Source of the DNA: Aphidius gifuensis | Lineage: Eukaryota > Arthropoda > Insecta > Hymenoptera > Braconidae | Assembly: GCF_014905175.1 (NCBI RefSeq) | Contig: NC_057789.1 | Coordinates: forward strand, 20,786,555 to 20,850,554 | DNA length: 64,000 nt | Reading direction: 5' to 3' | Shown: positions 31,155 through 41,940 of the stretch, one piece after another | How the letters are laid out: each line of letters opens with the position of its first letter | How positions within the stretch are numbered: the first letter of the stretch is position 1 | Translations under genes and position numbers: made by a program | Notes under the pieces: model-generated | Seen by the model: only the letters and a program-made list of their open reading frames with translations | Databases searched by the model: none | Told to the model about the DNA's origin: nothing

Positions 31155-31487
31155 ATGGATAATAAAAATAGAATAAAACCAGAAGAAAACATTCAAAAAT
31201 CAAAATTAAAATATTTCAAACTTGAATATCCAGAAGATATTGAGAAAACTAATCAAAAAAATTTTGCAATCAATATTATTCAAAAGATGCATGTATCGTT
31301 TACTACCACTACCGTACACGTGATGTATATATGGGCGTATGCCTATCGATCAGCAAGACGTGGAGAATCGGAAACAATGGCTCGTGATCATGATAGATTT
31401 CAAATGCGGATTAAAAAATTAAGTAAAATTATAGATCAAATATTAATAAAAAAACATAATGAATTTTGTGAAACTAAAAATAAATAA
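31155..31487 (+). CDS. Lys-rich helical ORF, unknown (110 aa)
   Basis: ATG at 31155, stop at 31485-31487. Begins MDNKNRIKPEENIQKSKLKY. The middle holds INIIQKMHVSFTTTTVHVMY, then RRGESETMARDHDRFQMRIK and a Lys-rich helix to the end. Possibly the last gene of the Polinton relic or part of another transcript. An AATAAA-like context lies just downstream. Function unknown. Confidence 0.4.
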   Translation: MDNKNRIKPEENIQKSKLKYFKLEYPEDIEKTNQKNFAINIIQKMHVSFTTTTVHVMYIWAYAYRSARRGESETMARDHDRFQMRIKKLSKIIDQILIKKHNEFCETKNK

Positions 31488-31560
31488 AGAAACATTTTTT
31501 TAAAATACAACATTGGTTTATAGATATTTATTTTACTTTTATATAATACATTTTTAAAAA

Positions 31561-31677
31561 TTATTCTTCGCTGTCTGTTTCTTGATCTTGTTCTTCAATG
31601 TCATCTTCGCTTTCTCGTTCTTCTATGAATCTCCGATCGATTTTTTCATTTTTATTCCATAGCTCATTCCGTTGACC
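31561..31677 (-). CDS. Terminal acidic exon of an unknown minus-strand gene
   Basis: A clear acceptor (aaaaaattag) precedes 39 codons in phase 0: GQRNELWNKNEKIDRRFIEE, then an Asp/Glu-rich end (RESEDDIEEQDQETDSEE) and TAA at 31561-31563. The upstream part has been replaced by the AT minisatellite block, so the gene cannot be followed. It converges with the ORF ending at 31487. Confidence 0.45.
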   Translation of the reverse strand, partial: GQRNELWNKNEKIDRRFIEERESEDDIEEQDQETDSEE

Positions 31678-31779
31678 CTAATTTTTTTAAAAGTAAACAT
31701 TGGTTAGTCATCATAAATTTTAACGCTCACATAAAATATATATGTGAGGTATCATTATTTCTTTCAAATTATTTTTTTA

Positions 31780-33020
31780 GGGAATTTTAATTTCCTATTG
31801 TTTTCGCTTTTCATCTGGACCCCCCTAACCATGGTAGACCCCCCCCCCCCCACTCTGGAAATTTTCTAAGTCCCTTAATCTAAATACGATAAATATAAGA
31901 AACATCATTAAATATGAAAATATCAGTAAATATGAAGGAAAAATTACTGAATATAAAGAAAAAACCGATAAATATGGAAAAATATCAGTAAATATAAGGA
32001 AAAAAGCGCTAAATATAAAGAGAACTCTTATAATTATGGGAAAATATCAGGGAAATATCAGTAAATATGAAGGAAAAATCACTGAATATGAAGAAAAATA
32101 CGATACATATGGGAAAATATCAGTAAATGTAAAGAACAATGTAGAAAAAAATAGAAAAATATCAAAGAAAAATCAGTGAATATAAAGAAAAAAAAGGGAA
32201 TAAATATAGGAAAATATCAGCAAATATAGAGGAAAAATTACTGAATATGAAGAAAAAATTGCTGAATATGAAGAAAAAACCGATAAATATGGAAAAATAT
32301 CAGTAAATATAAAAAAAAAGGGTAAATATAAAAAAAACTCTTATAATTATGGGAAGATATCAGGGAAATATCAGTAAATATCAAGGAAAACTTACTGAAT
32401 ATAAAGAAAAATACGATAAATAGGGAAAATATCAGTAAATATAAAGAAAAACACGCTGAAAATAAAGAAAAGTCCGATAATTATCAGAAAATATCAGGAA
32501 AATATCAGTAAATATCAAGGAAAACTTACTGAATATAAAAAAAAATACGATTAATATGGAAAATATCAGTAAATATGAAGGAAAAATCACTGAATATGAA
32601 GCAAAATACGATACATATGGGAAAATATCAGTAAATGTAGAGAAAAATGTAAAAAAAAATAGGAAAATATCGAAGAAAAATCAGTGAATATAAAGAAAAA
32701 AACGATAAATATGGGAAAATATCAGTGAATATAAAGGAAAATATAGAAAAGTGACTGAATATAAAGAAAAAAACGATAAATAAGGGAACACAAACAGGGG
32801 ACCCCCCCCCCCCGAAAATTTTCTAAGTCCCTTGATTAATCTGAACACGATGAATATGGAAAATGAAGAAACATATGGGAAAATAAAGAATATATAAATG
32901 AATAAACAAAAATATAGAAAAATCACTGAATATAAAGAAAAATACGATAATTATAGGAAAATATTAAGAAAATATCAGTAAACAAAAAAGAAAAGTATAG
33001 AAAAATATCATGGAAAAATC
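31780..33020 (-). repeat. AT minisatellite array with C-run boundaries, minus orientation
   Basis: About 1.1 kb of imperfect words aaaatatcagtaaatat, gaaaaaacgataaatatggg and 'aatcactgaatataaagaaa', the reverse complement of 1-530. A boundary box with poly-C (aattttaatttcctattg ... ccccccccccc) lies at 31780-31880 and a second poly-C box at 32797-32835. Not coding. Confidence 0.85.
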
Positions 33021-33054
33021 ATATTTTTCAACAAGATTTTTCAACAAAAAGATT

Positions 33055-33345
33055 TTAAAAAAATTATCAACATAATAAATTATTAAATATTCAATTTAAA
33101 CAAAATATATACGATCACTGGAGGATTATTGAAAAAATTAATGAACAATGCTCATCAATAAATAATAAAGAAATAATGATACCAGTAGAAGCTAATATAA
33201 AATTCGATGACAATGAGGAAAATATAAATATACCAAACATTAATTTCGAGTTTAAAAAAATACAAGAAATTGTACATCTACCAATTAATTCATTTGCAGG
33301 CAAAATAATTTTAGCAAAGAAAAAAAAAAAAAAAACAGAAAACTA
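33055..33345 (+). pseudogene. Coding-like relic, unknown
   Basis: One frame gives IYDHWRIIEKINEQCSSIN, then MIPVEANIKFDDNEENINI and NFEFKKIQEIVHLPINSFAG before a poly-A run. Codon composition is coding-like. No family recognised, no clear start. Confidence 0.3.
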
Positions 33346-33399
33346 TTCAATAGTAATAATGACATTATTTACATATCATCGCAATCATAATAGCAATAA

Positions 33400-34040
33400 A
33401 TAAAGTGGAATTTATATATGCAATGTCAGGACGGTTATTAAAATAAAGATCAATAACATTAGCAGACGACAGTGATTATGAAGTAAAATAAAATTTAAAT
33501 GAAAAAAAGTTTGATTAAACTAAATAAAGATAATAAATTTACCAAAGAAAATATATTTTAGATTGAACTAACTATATGGAATGAAAAGGCAGAAAATTTC
33601 TAGGGAAAAAAGGGTGATATGATAGTATTAAAGGAATTGAAAATAAATGAATATAAAAAAATTAAGAATATAATGATGACTTCAGCAACAACTAAAACGT
33701 TAGATCCTGATTTAACCAAGAGAAAAAAGTAAATAGAATAAATACAATCGAACTCGACAATTTTGTAATAAATATTTAACATTGACAGGCTAAAATCATA
33801 GTACAACAAAATGAATAAAAACAGAAAGTTTAAAAGGTTAGAAGAAAGTGATTCTGGACATGGAGATGACCCATTAGAAGGAACAAGCAAAATGAATGAA
33901 AATTAAATAAATTTTAGCTGTAACAATAATCATTGTAACAATAGAGAATGAAATAAATTTGTAGTCACGAATTTTAATATATATTAAAGAAGAAATTAAA
34001 ATTCCCCCCGCAGGGAAGGCACAGTTGCTTCAGCAACTGT
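33400..34040. other. Gene-free AT-rich stretch with a small stem-loop
   Basis: No supported gene. 34023-34043 contains the stem-loop cagttgcttcagcaactg, immediately downstream of the ORF that ends at 34045. Confidence 0.5.
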
Positions 34041-34044
34041 ATGA

Positions 34045-34824
34045 TCATTTTTTTTTATTATTTTGACATGGAATACAATTTTTTTTTTTTGGTAATGGTC
34101 CATCAAATGCATCTGTATATAAACCCAAAAAAATAAAATGTTCTTTACAACGACGCTCTTCGACTGATTTATGGTTGTTTTTTAAATTTTCAGGCAATTT
34201 ATCCCAAATTTCATCCATTGATTCCGAGGCGTATAAAAGTATAAAGTTTTCTGGTAAAAATTCTATATCTTCTTTTCTAAATTTCGATAAATTTTTTAAT
34301 GCATAGTACAACTGTATAGATTTATTAAGAGATGATTTCTCACCCCAATAATTCTGAAACCATAGTTTTAATTGTTGCACATTGTCAAGTGCACAATGAC
34401 AATTACGTATAGCATAATGAATTCCTGGATGACTTGTTATTTGATTTTTTATTGTTCTTATCCCTGGAGAATCCATTGAATATAAATCAATTATGACTTT
34501 TGAACTGTCAGTGATTTCATCCAACCACTTTTTTTTCTCGTCACCTTTTACATATATATAACAAGCTGATTTCAAGACGTTAGAAATTATCAGTTTCATG
34601 TCATTATAAGATACATCACCACACTCCCATGATAACCCATGCCAATTACGTATCAACCACAGATTAATTGACTTGTATTTTGCAGGTAGATGATTCCATG
34701 TATTCGGTGGCTTAAATACAAAACAATGTGTTTCGTTGTTTTGAACATTAATTGCAGCAAACTCTTTTAAAACAAATGCGTTGTGAGGTTGCTCAAATCG
34801 TTGTATATCTACAATCAATTCCAT
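34045..34824 (-). CDS. Intact 259-aa mobile-element-type ORF, function unknown
   Basis: ATG at 34822-34824 (MELIVDIQRFEQPHNAFVLK), stop at 34045-34047. Landmarks: VDIQRF at the start followed by FVLKEFAAI; PPNTWNHLPAKYKSINLWLI, RNWHGLSWECGDV, SACYIYVKGDEKKKWL, then HYAIRNCHCALDN and a Cys-containing tail (CIPCQNNKKK). I recall proteins with this D-x-Q-x-F ... F-x-x-K-E-x-A start as common, uncharacterised ORFs in arthropod and cnidarian repeats. The alternating strand pattern and conserved acids near residues 5-6 and 15-20 would fit an RNase H-fold nuclease, but that is a guess. It is undamaged, in contrast to nearly everything around it, and an in-frame coding-like stretch upstream (TYQCIKRVRDEEV) suggests an earlier exon. 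Confidence 0.55.
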   Translation of the reverse strand: MELIVDIQRFEQPHNAFVLKEFAAINVQNNETHCFVFKPPNTWNHLPAKYKSINLWLIRNWHGLSWECGDVSYNDMKLIISNVLKSACYIYVKGDEKKKWLDEITDSSKVIIDLYSMDSPGIRTIKNQITSHPGIHYAIRNCHCALDNVQQLKLWFQNYWGEKSSLNKSIQLYYALKNLSKFRKEDIEFLPENFILLYASESMDEIWDKLPENLKNNHKSVEERRCKEHFIFLGLYTDAFDGPLPKKKNCIPCQNNKKK

Positions 34825-35084
34825 ATTTTTTTTTAACTTCTTCGTCACGAACACGTTTAATGCACTGATAGGTTTTTAATTAAAAAAATCGTTTTGTAGA
34901 AACAAATACATATATATCATAATTTACATATACGTAAAACTTGATATTATTATGTTGCCCCACTTATATCTAAATGTTAATGATCAAGATAATAGATGTG
35001 AGAAAATGAAAGGGTTGGTAAATTATAAGGGTTTAAATATAGTCGAGTCTGAAGCCATAGAGGATTCAATCGAAAATTTTCAAG

Positions 35085-36335
35085 ACGACAAATTTATCAT
35101 GTCAAAGGGGAAAAATTAACTTGTACTCATGTCATACAGCATCGTATACCGACAATTGACGACATTCCTGTTTTTATTAAACAATACAGATTTCCGCCGG
35201 AACACTCGAGAGAAATTAAAAGACAAGTAGTAGAGTTAGAAACACACGTAATTATTGAAGTTTCTGAAAGTCCTTACTCCTCTCCCATATGGTTAGTTCC
35301 TAAGAAAGATTGCCCTTACGGAGTAAAGAAATTCAGACTTGTTAATGACTATTAAGAATTAAATTAAAAATCAATTGGCGATGCTTACCCTTTACCTAGT
35401 ATATCCAAAATTTGAGATTAATTGGGGGCACGAAATATTTTTTTACATTTGATTGAGCAAGTGGATTCCATTAGATTCCTCTTCATCGGGAAGAAAAACA
35501 TAAAATCGCTTTTTCTACACACTTTAATCAATACACTCATGTAAGTTTTGGTTTACGGAATGGACCATGCGTCTTTCTGAAAATGGCTAATAAAGTTTTC
35601 CGTGGAATGCAAGGTGTGAGTGTTTTCATGTATATGGATGATCTTGTAATTTAAATTACAAGATCATCCATATACATGAAAACACTCACACCTTGCATTC
35701 CACGGAATTCTTTCTGCAAAAAATTGCATTTATCCGGCTGAAGTAATTACTGTACTACTTCAGAACAATATATTGAAAAATTTAAAAAGGTAGCTGACAG
35801 ACTCAGATTAGCCAATCTAAAACTTCAGCCGGATAAATGCAATTTTTTGCAGAAAGAATTATTATATTCGAGTCACGTCATTACTGAGAATGGGGTTAAA
35901 CCCGATCGAAAAAAAATTAATTGCTGTCAAAGAATTTCCACGACTCACCAAGGTCAAGGAAGTTAGACAATTTTTAGGATTAACCGGGTACTATTGTAAA
36001 TTTATGTTTAATTATGCTGAAACCTCAAAACCATTGACTGAATTGTTAAAAAAAAATATCAAATTCGACTGGACGCCTGACTGTACTGAAGCTTTTAATA
36101 AACTAAAAAATTGTTTATTGACTGCACTGATTTTACAATATCCTGACTTTACTCGCGAATTTATTGTAACAACTGACGCTAACGACGTAGGGATTGCAGG
36201 AGTTTTGTCTCGAGGTCCCATACGTCAAGATTTGCCAGTAACATTTATATCACGAGTATTACCAACCGCGGAAAAAAATTATAGTACTACCGAATCGAAA
36301 ATTTTGGCAATTGTTTAAAAAACCCACAATCGAGA
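35085..36335 (+). pseudogene. Ty3/Gypsy reverse transcriptase and RNase H, rearranged
   Basis: RT blocks in order: HRIPTIDDIPVFIKQYRFPP, SPYSSPIWLVPKKDCPYGVK, DAYPLPSI, then YTHVSFGLRNGP, FRGMQGVSVFMYMDD (catalytic YMDD at 35631-35642), ANLKLQPDKCNFLQKELLYS and, after a frameshift, KEVRQFLGLTGYYCKFMFNY, EAFNKLKNCLLTALILQYPD, FIVTTDANDVGIAGVLSRG (RNase H start) and ATAEKNYSTTE-like NYSTTESKILAIV. Stops occur near 35354 and elsewhere. Directly after YMDD a 55-bp segment is repeated in inverse orientation, followed by an inverse copy of the LKLQPDKC segment. Dead pol relic of a Ty3/Gypsy element. Confidence 0.8.
35598..35743. repeat. Inverted duplications inside the RT domain
   Basis: 35598-35652 and 35653-35707 are perfect inverse 55-bp arms with no spacer (centre ttt|aaa). 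35706-35743 is the inverse of 35823-35860 (38 bp). The inverted pieces are in an order that a simple inversion cannot give. Confidence 0.9.
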
Positions 36336-36349
36336 TGCGTACGATGGCG

Positions 36350-36436
36350 ATTTAACATGCAAGACTATGATTATGATATTGATAACAAGGACGGGTGAAC
36401 GCGAACGCGGACGCGCTGTCAAGAAATTTTCCATCA
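36350..36436 (+). pseudogene. Gypsy pol after RNase H, up to the Harbinger insertion
   Basis: The plus-strand frame gives DYDYDI..., then VNANADALSRNFP, the usual end of the RNase H domain (K-x-N-x-x-A-D-A-L-S-R). The Harbinger element starts immediately after ccatca at 36437, and the pol frame resumes at 40341. Confidence 0.7.
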
Positions 36437-36692
36437 GGGGCTCGATTCTCAAACTCATTTGTCGTGACAACCTCGCCGGTGAGCGCGTTCACTCGTGAGC
36501 TGCTGTCGCTCGCTCGGCAAAGTTCGCCGGTGAGCAAGTATCACGGTGTAAACTATAACTCACCGGTGAGTTCGTTTGTTGATGTTTACTATACAAATGT
36601 ATACAAATGTAACAGTTTATCACAGTGATACATAATTTATTCCATTTGATGTAAATTAAATTACAAACATAATTTATTTTAAAGAATTAATA

Positions 36693-38239
36693 ATGAATCT
36701 TCTCAGGTATAATTTTTTTTTTGATATTAATCAATTTAAAAATGACAATGTACCAAGACAAAAATGTTTTGTGCCATATGATCCATTTGAAGAGCTGTCA
36801 AATGAAAAGTTTATAAAAATTTATCGTTTGAAAAAAGAAAGAGTAGCAAATATTATTGACATTGTACGTCAAAATCAGCCAATACATACTCATAGATCTG
36901 CTCTTGACATACCTCGACAGGTAAGTATCAATCATAAGGTTATCTATATTACTTTGAGTAGTTGAAGGAGCATAAAACAAGGCCAAAAAAGTATAAACAA
37001 AATGGTAAAACAAAAAAAGCTTGATCATAAATATTAATCAGCATAATTTTTTTTTAACAGGTCTTAACAGCATTAGCATTTTTTGCCACTGGTAGTTATC
37101 AAACGGATATCAGCCTATCAAAATATTCACTTATGAGTCAACCTTCTGTCAGTAGATGTTTACATAAAGTTATTGATGTTTTCAATTATCAACATGTATT
37201 TAATGAGCATGTAACATTTTTTAAAAATGTTGAAGAACTTCAAGCATCTAGAAACAGGTATTTTTAATTAAATAGTAACATTCTGATATTTAATGAATCT
37301 CATTATTTTTTTTGATGTAGATTCATAGAACTTTTTAATTTTCCTGGAATTGGATGCATTGACTGCACCCATATTGCAATATATCCTCCACCACTTCTTC
37401 ATGCTGAGTATCCTGAACATGTTTTTGTCAATCGCAAAGGATATCATTCTTTAAATGTTCAGCTGGTAACGTAATTGAAATTAGACATAAACAAAGGTAA
37501 TTTTTTTACAATTGTATATTTTACAGATATGTGATGCTGATTTTAAAATAGTCAATGTCAACGCGAAATTTCCTGGAAGTACTCATGATTCTTTCATATG
37601 GAATAATAGTAATATTGAACCTCTGATGCGCCAAATACACAACAATTACAATGGGAAATATATGTTACTTGGTAATACAATACGTAAACTGACATGAGAT
37701 CATCAAAAAATAATTCAACTGAAAAAAAAAATTAAAATTTTTTTATAGGTGATTCAGGGTACCCTTTACGACCATGGCTTATGACACCATTTATTGATCC
37801 TCCATCTCAAAGTCCTCAAGAAGCTTTCAACACTGCGTTTTGTAAAGCACGATCGATGATTGAACGTGTGAATGGTATTTTAAAAATGCGATTTCGCTGT
37901 CTTTTAAAGCATCGAATATTGCATTATTCACCCCCAACTGCTGCAAAAATTATTAATACTTGTGTTGTTTTACATAACATGGCAATTATTGATGGTGTTG
38001 ATGATGCAGAGGCTGATCAAGTCTGGCTTGATAATAATGCATTTGGTATAATTGATGAGCCAGCTACTAATTTGAATCAACCCCTTGGCCGTGTGGATCC
38101 AGATTTAGCAGCAGGCCGACTTCTTCAACAACAAATTGTTTCCCAGTATTTTACTTGTACGTACCTATATTTATTTAATAATTATTTTTTTTATGCATAA
38201 AAACTGCTATTTAATTTTTTGTTTTTCTATTTTATAGAA
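36693..38239 (+). CDS. Harbinger transposase (HARBI1-like), six exons, intact
   Basis: Exons 36693-36920, 37061-37257, 37321-37465, 37527-37671, 37749-38156 and 38238-38239 with GT/AG borders give a 374-aa protein with no stop, the usual length for HARBI1-like nucleases. Order: N-terminal helix-turn-helix region (FIKIYRLKKERVANIIDIVR; SLMSQPSVSRCLHKVIDV), then DDE_Tnp_4: GIGCIDCTHIAIYPPP (first Asp), PGSTHDSFIWNNS, GDSGYPLRPWLMTPF (second Asp) and KARSMIERVNGILKMRFRCL (Glu). NTCVVLHNMAI follows. All three catalytic positions are present. Together with the Myb-like partner it would cut at the element ends. The terminal exon supplies only the last two bases of the stop codon, so an alternative reading to the stop at 38198-38200 is possible. 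Confidence 0.85.
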
Positions 38240-38701
38240 CTATCATTCTACAATCAGTGTGCTCTGCTGCCTGTGTTATAAATGATAATGTTTTTAATAT
38301 TATTGTTGAATAAAATTTTGTATTGTTTGTTCATAACTTTGGTATTTTATCAATTTAAATAAAAAAAATCAATAAATTAGAAAAACAAAGTACGAGTTTT
38401 TTATTAATTTTACTTATTGTTACATCACATATTATTTTTAAAATTATCATATCACCATTTATTGCAATATATATATATATATTTGTAATGTTATCTAATC
38501 AAATACTTTTTAGTTTTCAGTATGACTAGTGCAACATATAAAGTAAATTTCAGCACAAATAATTATCTGGCTTGTCTCGTAAAAAAAAGAAAAATGATAA
38601 ATTAATAAATAATATCAAAGAAATGAAAAAAAAAAAAAAGGTTTTTATGTGCCAACGAGCCAACATATTCCAACCTAAAAAGTAACAAAATTAAAATGAA
38701 A

Positions 38702-40071
38702 TTACCAAGGTTTGGTGAGCCTATTACTCTTGGCAATGAGAATTCTCAATTTAAAATTTTTTAATTTTGTTTCTCGTGACATTAATAATATTTTTTGTTC
38801 GTAGTATAACTTTTTTGTTGATAAATCAGCAGCAGCTACTCCTAACATTTTTTCACTGTTATGTATAGAAGCAACTTGACGTTGAGCTGAGTGAGTTCTT
38901 TTTTTTGGTGGAAATGCTGTAAATAATAAAATTTATTATAAAAATTTTCTAAAATATGTAATGCATGTTATTAATGTATAATTATGACAAAAAAATACAC
39001 TACCTTTAAATTCTGAAGTCACTAATTGCTCATGTTTGACTTCAATCAAAAAAATTAATAATTTACTTTTTGTATCTTCTTTTATGACTGCCAACGTATT
39101 AACTTGGTCAAGAAAACTAATATCAAGATTAATATCACTTTTACTTTCCTGTTTATTAACCCTCATCTCAGGCTTTACATTTTTTGGTGTACAATGTATG
39201 TCATCACGATGATGCATGTCAACAATCGCTAAAATAATTGATAAAAGTTTACTTATTTATATCCATTTATTAAATTTTATTAATTAAAAACGTGACAGCT
39301 TACTTTTTGAATTTTCTTTGATGTCTTTCGAAGTATTTAGAAAATTCAATGGTTTATTTTCATCGTTTGTCCAATAAGAATAGTTATCCACTTGGTACGA
39401 CTCATCATCACTATCTATTAAGACGTTGTCATATGAAGATGAAATTAAGTCATTTGTACCACTTAAATCATCATACATAGCAGGGACCTCAGTGAGAGTA
39501 TAATCATGTTTTATGTTTTTAAAGTCCTGTAAATGTTTAATATTATTATTTTCTAAATATTGATATTTAAAATCATCTCAAATTTGACTTACAAATTCAG
39601 CAAGAGACTCATCAATCTCAATTCCAGATACAGATGCTGGAGGTATACTCTGTGCAAGTTCTTATTCATGAGGTTTTAATTCGATTTGACGAGGAGGACC
39701 ACCACCAGTACCAAGCAAATGCTTCTTGTTTTCACTTTGTTTTTTTTTTACAGATCTACGCATATCTGTATACATCTACAACAATAAAAGAATTAAAGAA
39801 AAAAACTAAATATTTTGGTTCAACAGCAACATAACCTCGATCATAGTGGTCTTACCTTGCGCCATTGGGTTGGTGTTTTCATTGCACCATTTTCAACAGA
39901 ATTTAAATACAAACTAACTTCTTCCCATTTTTTTTTAATTGAATCTTTTGTAACTTGAGCACTAAATTTTAATGTCATCATTGACGGATTTTGGGTTACA
40001 AACTTTGTCAACAAATCTTTTTGATTTGCTGTTGCTGGCCGAGCAGCTTTTGTTTTTTTAACTTCACTCAT
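38702..40071 (-). pseudogene. Harbinger Myb/SANT-like DNA-binding protein, one stop
   Basis: Five exons on the minus strand (40071-39856, 39775-39593, 39526-39304, 39228-39004 and 38916-38702) join in frame to 353 codons. Exon 1 carries the Myb/SANT-like domain: ANQKDLLTKFVTQNPSMM, TKDSIKKKWEEVSLYLNSVE and MKTPTQWRK. Exon 2 has MRRSVKKKQSENKKHLLGTG followed by PP and an in-frame TAA at 39662-39664. The rest is acidic, then SAQRQVASIHNSEKMLGVAA and a basic C-terminus. In this superfamily the Myb-like protein recruits the transposase to the ends and the nucleus. The lone stop suggests recent inactivation of this gene. Confidence 0.75.
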
Positions 40072-40340
40072 GTTATAAAACTTTCTTTAAATATTCAAAG
40101 ATATTCAAAGTTAACAAAACAACATTAATCATTTATTTAACAAATAAAAATAACAAATTAATGAATATGTGTACCCTACATATGCGTATGCAACAAATTC
40201 ACTGAAACTCACCGGTGAGTTATAGTTTACACCGTGATACTTGCTCACCGGCGAACTTTGCCGAGCGAGCGACAGCAGCTCACGAGTGAACGCGCTCACC
40301 GGCGAGTTGTCACGAAAAATGAGTTTGAGAATCGGGCCCC

Positions 40341-41940
40341 TGAACTCATGAGCATGAGTGATGAGAGAGTGATGTGTATAAAACAGCTGTTTGTATTGAC
40401 GGAGGGGAAAGGTAAATCGCTTATCAAAGTCGGTACGAAAAACAAGAGACCTAAATGTACATCATGTGACGACACTGATACTGTAAGGCAGTGACGTACA
40501 TATAAAAAACGGAAACAGAGTATTGAGTTATCTGACACTCCGAGTGACGAGTGGAGCATTAAAAACCTTAAACAGCCACAGCTGATGGTTGACATCGATG
40601 ACATTACTAAACTTCCGTGGTACAATAAAATTAAAAATCGAAAAAATGATACTAATAAACCAACAAAAATAATTATTGAACCTGATTTTAAAATTGATAA
40701 ACTAATTGACCATAGTAATATTACTATAATGAATGAAGATAAAAATAAATTTAATGGGAATGAAAACAAAGATCATAACAAACCTAAAATTTTAACAGAT
40801 GAAATTTTAAAGAACAAAATAAATTTACAAAATCATGAAATTAACAATCGCGAAAATAATAATGACAATGATAAACGACACGATAAAAATAAAATAGCTG
40901 ACAAAAATCTAAAACTTGCATCGGAGAACCTTAATAATAAATTTCCTAAAAATAATAGTAATATCGACATGAGCAATCATATTACTGAGGATGGAAGTGA
41001 GAATGAAAAAATTCATGAAAATAAATATTATGAAATTGAGAATAAGGAAAGTAGTAATTTAAGTGATAATGAATATGATAATGAATTAATTAATGAAGAA
41101 TATTTCAATAATAATGAGCCTGATATTGACGTAAATTTAAATTTTGATGATTTAAATGTTAACTCGGAGAAAAGTATGGAGGATGACAGTTATGACGGAG
41201 AAGATGAGGAAGATATTTTGATAAATAATAATTTACGTAATAATAAAAATAATGTTGTGGGAGATGACAGTGAAGATAATTCTAATGTTAATCTGAATAA
41301 GTGGTTGTGTGAACAAGATGAACATGATATTGAAAACAATGATATAAATAATAAAAATATAAATGAAGTGGATAATAAAATAAGAAACATTCCAAATACT
41401 ATGAAAATAAATAATAATACTGTGGAGTCTAGGGATGATTTATTAAATACACCCGGAGCCATAGTAATTTTGACTACAATTTTGGGGGAACCCATTGATA
41501 TCGGAGCTAAAGAAATAATCGAATTAATTAAAATACCTGAAGAAATGACAATCCATAGATCGAGTCGGGTCAAGTACAAGTCACGGACATGCCTAATAAT
41601 CGCAGTAAAATATCGTTCTAATGACCAGGTGACTGAAAAAGACGTGACTGAAAGTATAGCAAATTTATTAAATGTAGTTATGGGTTCAGATATTAAAATT
41701 TTTTGTATTGCGAAAACTCCAAAATTCGACGAAATACCGTGGGAACTTATTCAACAATTATTGATTAACACTTTTCTAGGGACAGACATCAAAATTATTA
41801 TATGCAATTTACAAGTAAAAATTCCAGACGTAGAAATACGTATGGCCTTGAAAGAGGAATATCATGGGTCATCTGCTGGTGGGCATAAAGGTATGACAAA
41901 AACTTATGACGAAGACAAGACTTTTTTTGGACTGAAATGA
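40341..41940 (+). pseudogene. Gypsy pol, Asn/Asp-rich linker before integrase
   Basis: One frame runs from about 40342 to 41940 with a single TGA at 40492-40494. It contains VLTEGKGKSLIKVGTKNKR, DTPSDEWSIKNL, a 270-residue Asn/Asp/Glu-rich low-complexity region (about 40640-41450), then ordered sequence (GSDIKIFCIAKTPKFDEIPW) and the start of the integrase zinc domain (YHGSSAGGHKGMTKTYDEDK). It joins the pol relic interrupted at 36436. The length and composition of the linker are unusual for Ty3/Gypsy. Confidence 0.6.

Larger units (their letters stand above)
36437..40340. mobile_element. PIF/Harbinger DNA transposon, 3.9 kb, nearly complete
   Basis: The left end ggggctcgattctcaaactc at 36437 is mirrored by the right end (reverse complement ggggcccgattctcaaactc) at 40340. 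The inverted ends extend about 130 bp at high identity (to ctcaccggtgagtt). Flanks are tca and tga, so a 3-bp duplication is plausible but imperfect. The element carries the two genes expected for the superfamily: a DDE transposase (plus strand) and a Myb/SANT-like protein (minus strand), convergent at about 38.24-38.70 kb. It is inserted in the Gypsy pol relic, hence younger than it. Confidence 0.85.

Noticed and set aside
40296..40769. 157-codon minus-strand frame and the 129-codon minus-strand frame at 41190-41579
   Set aside because: Both are antisense to the Gypsy pol frame, which has recognisable domains at its downstream end.
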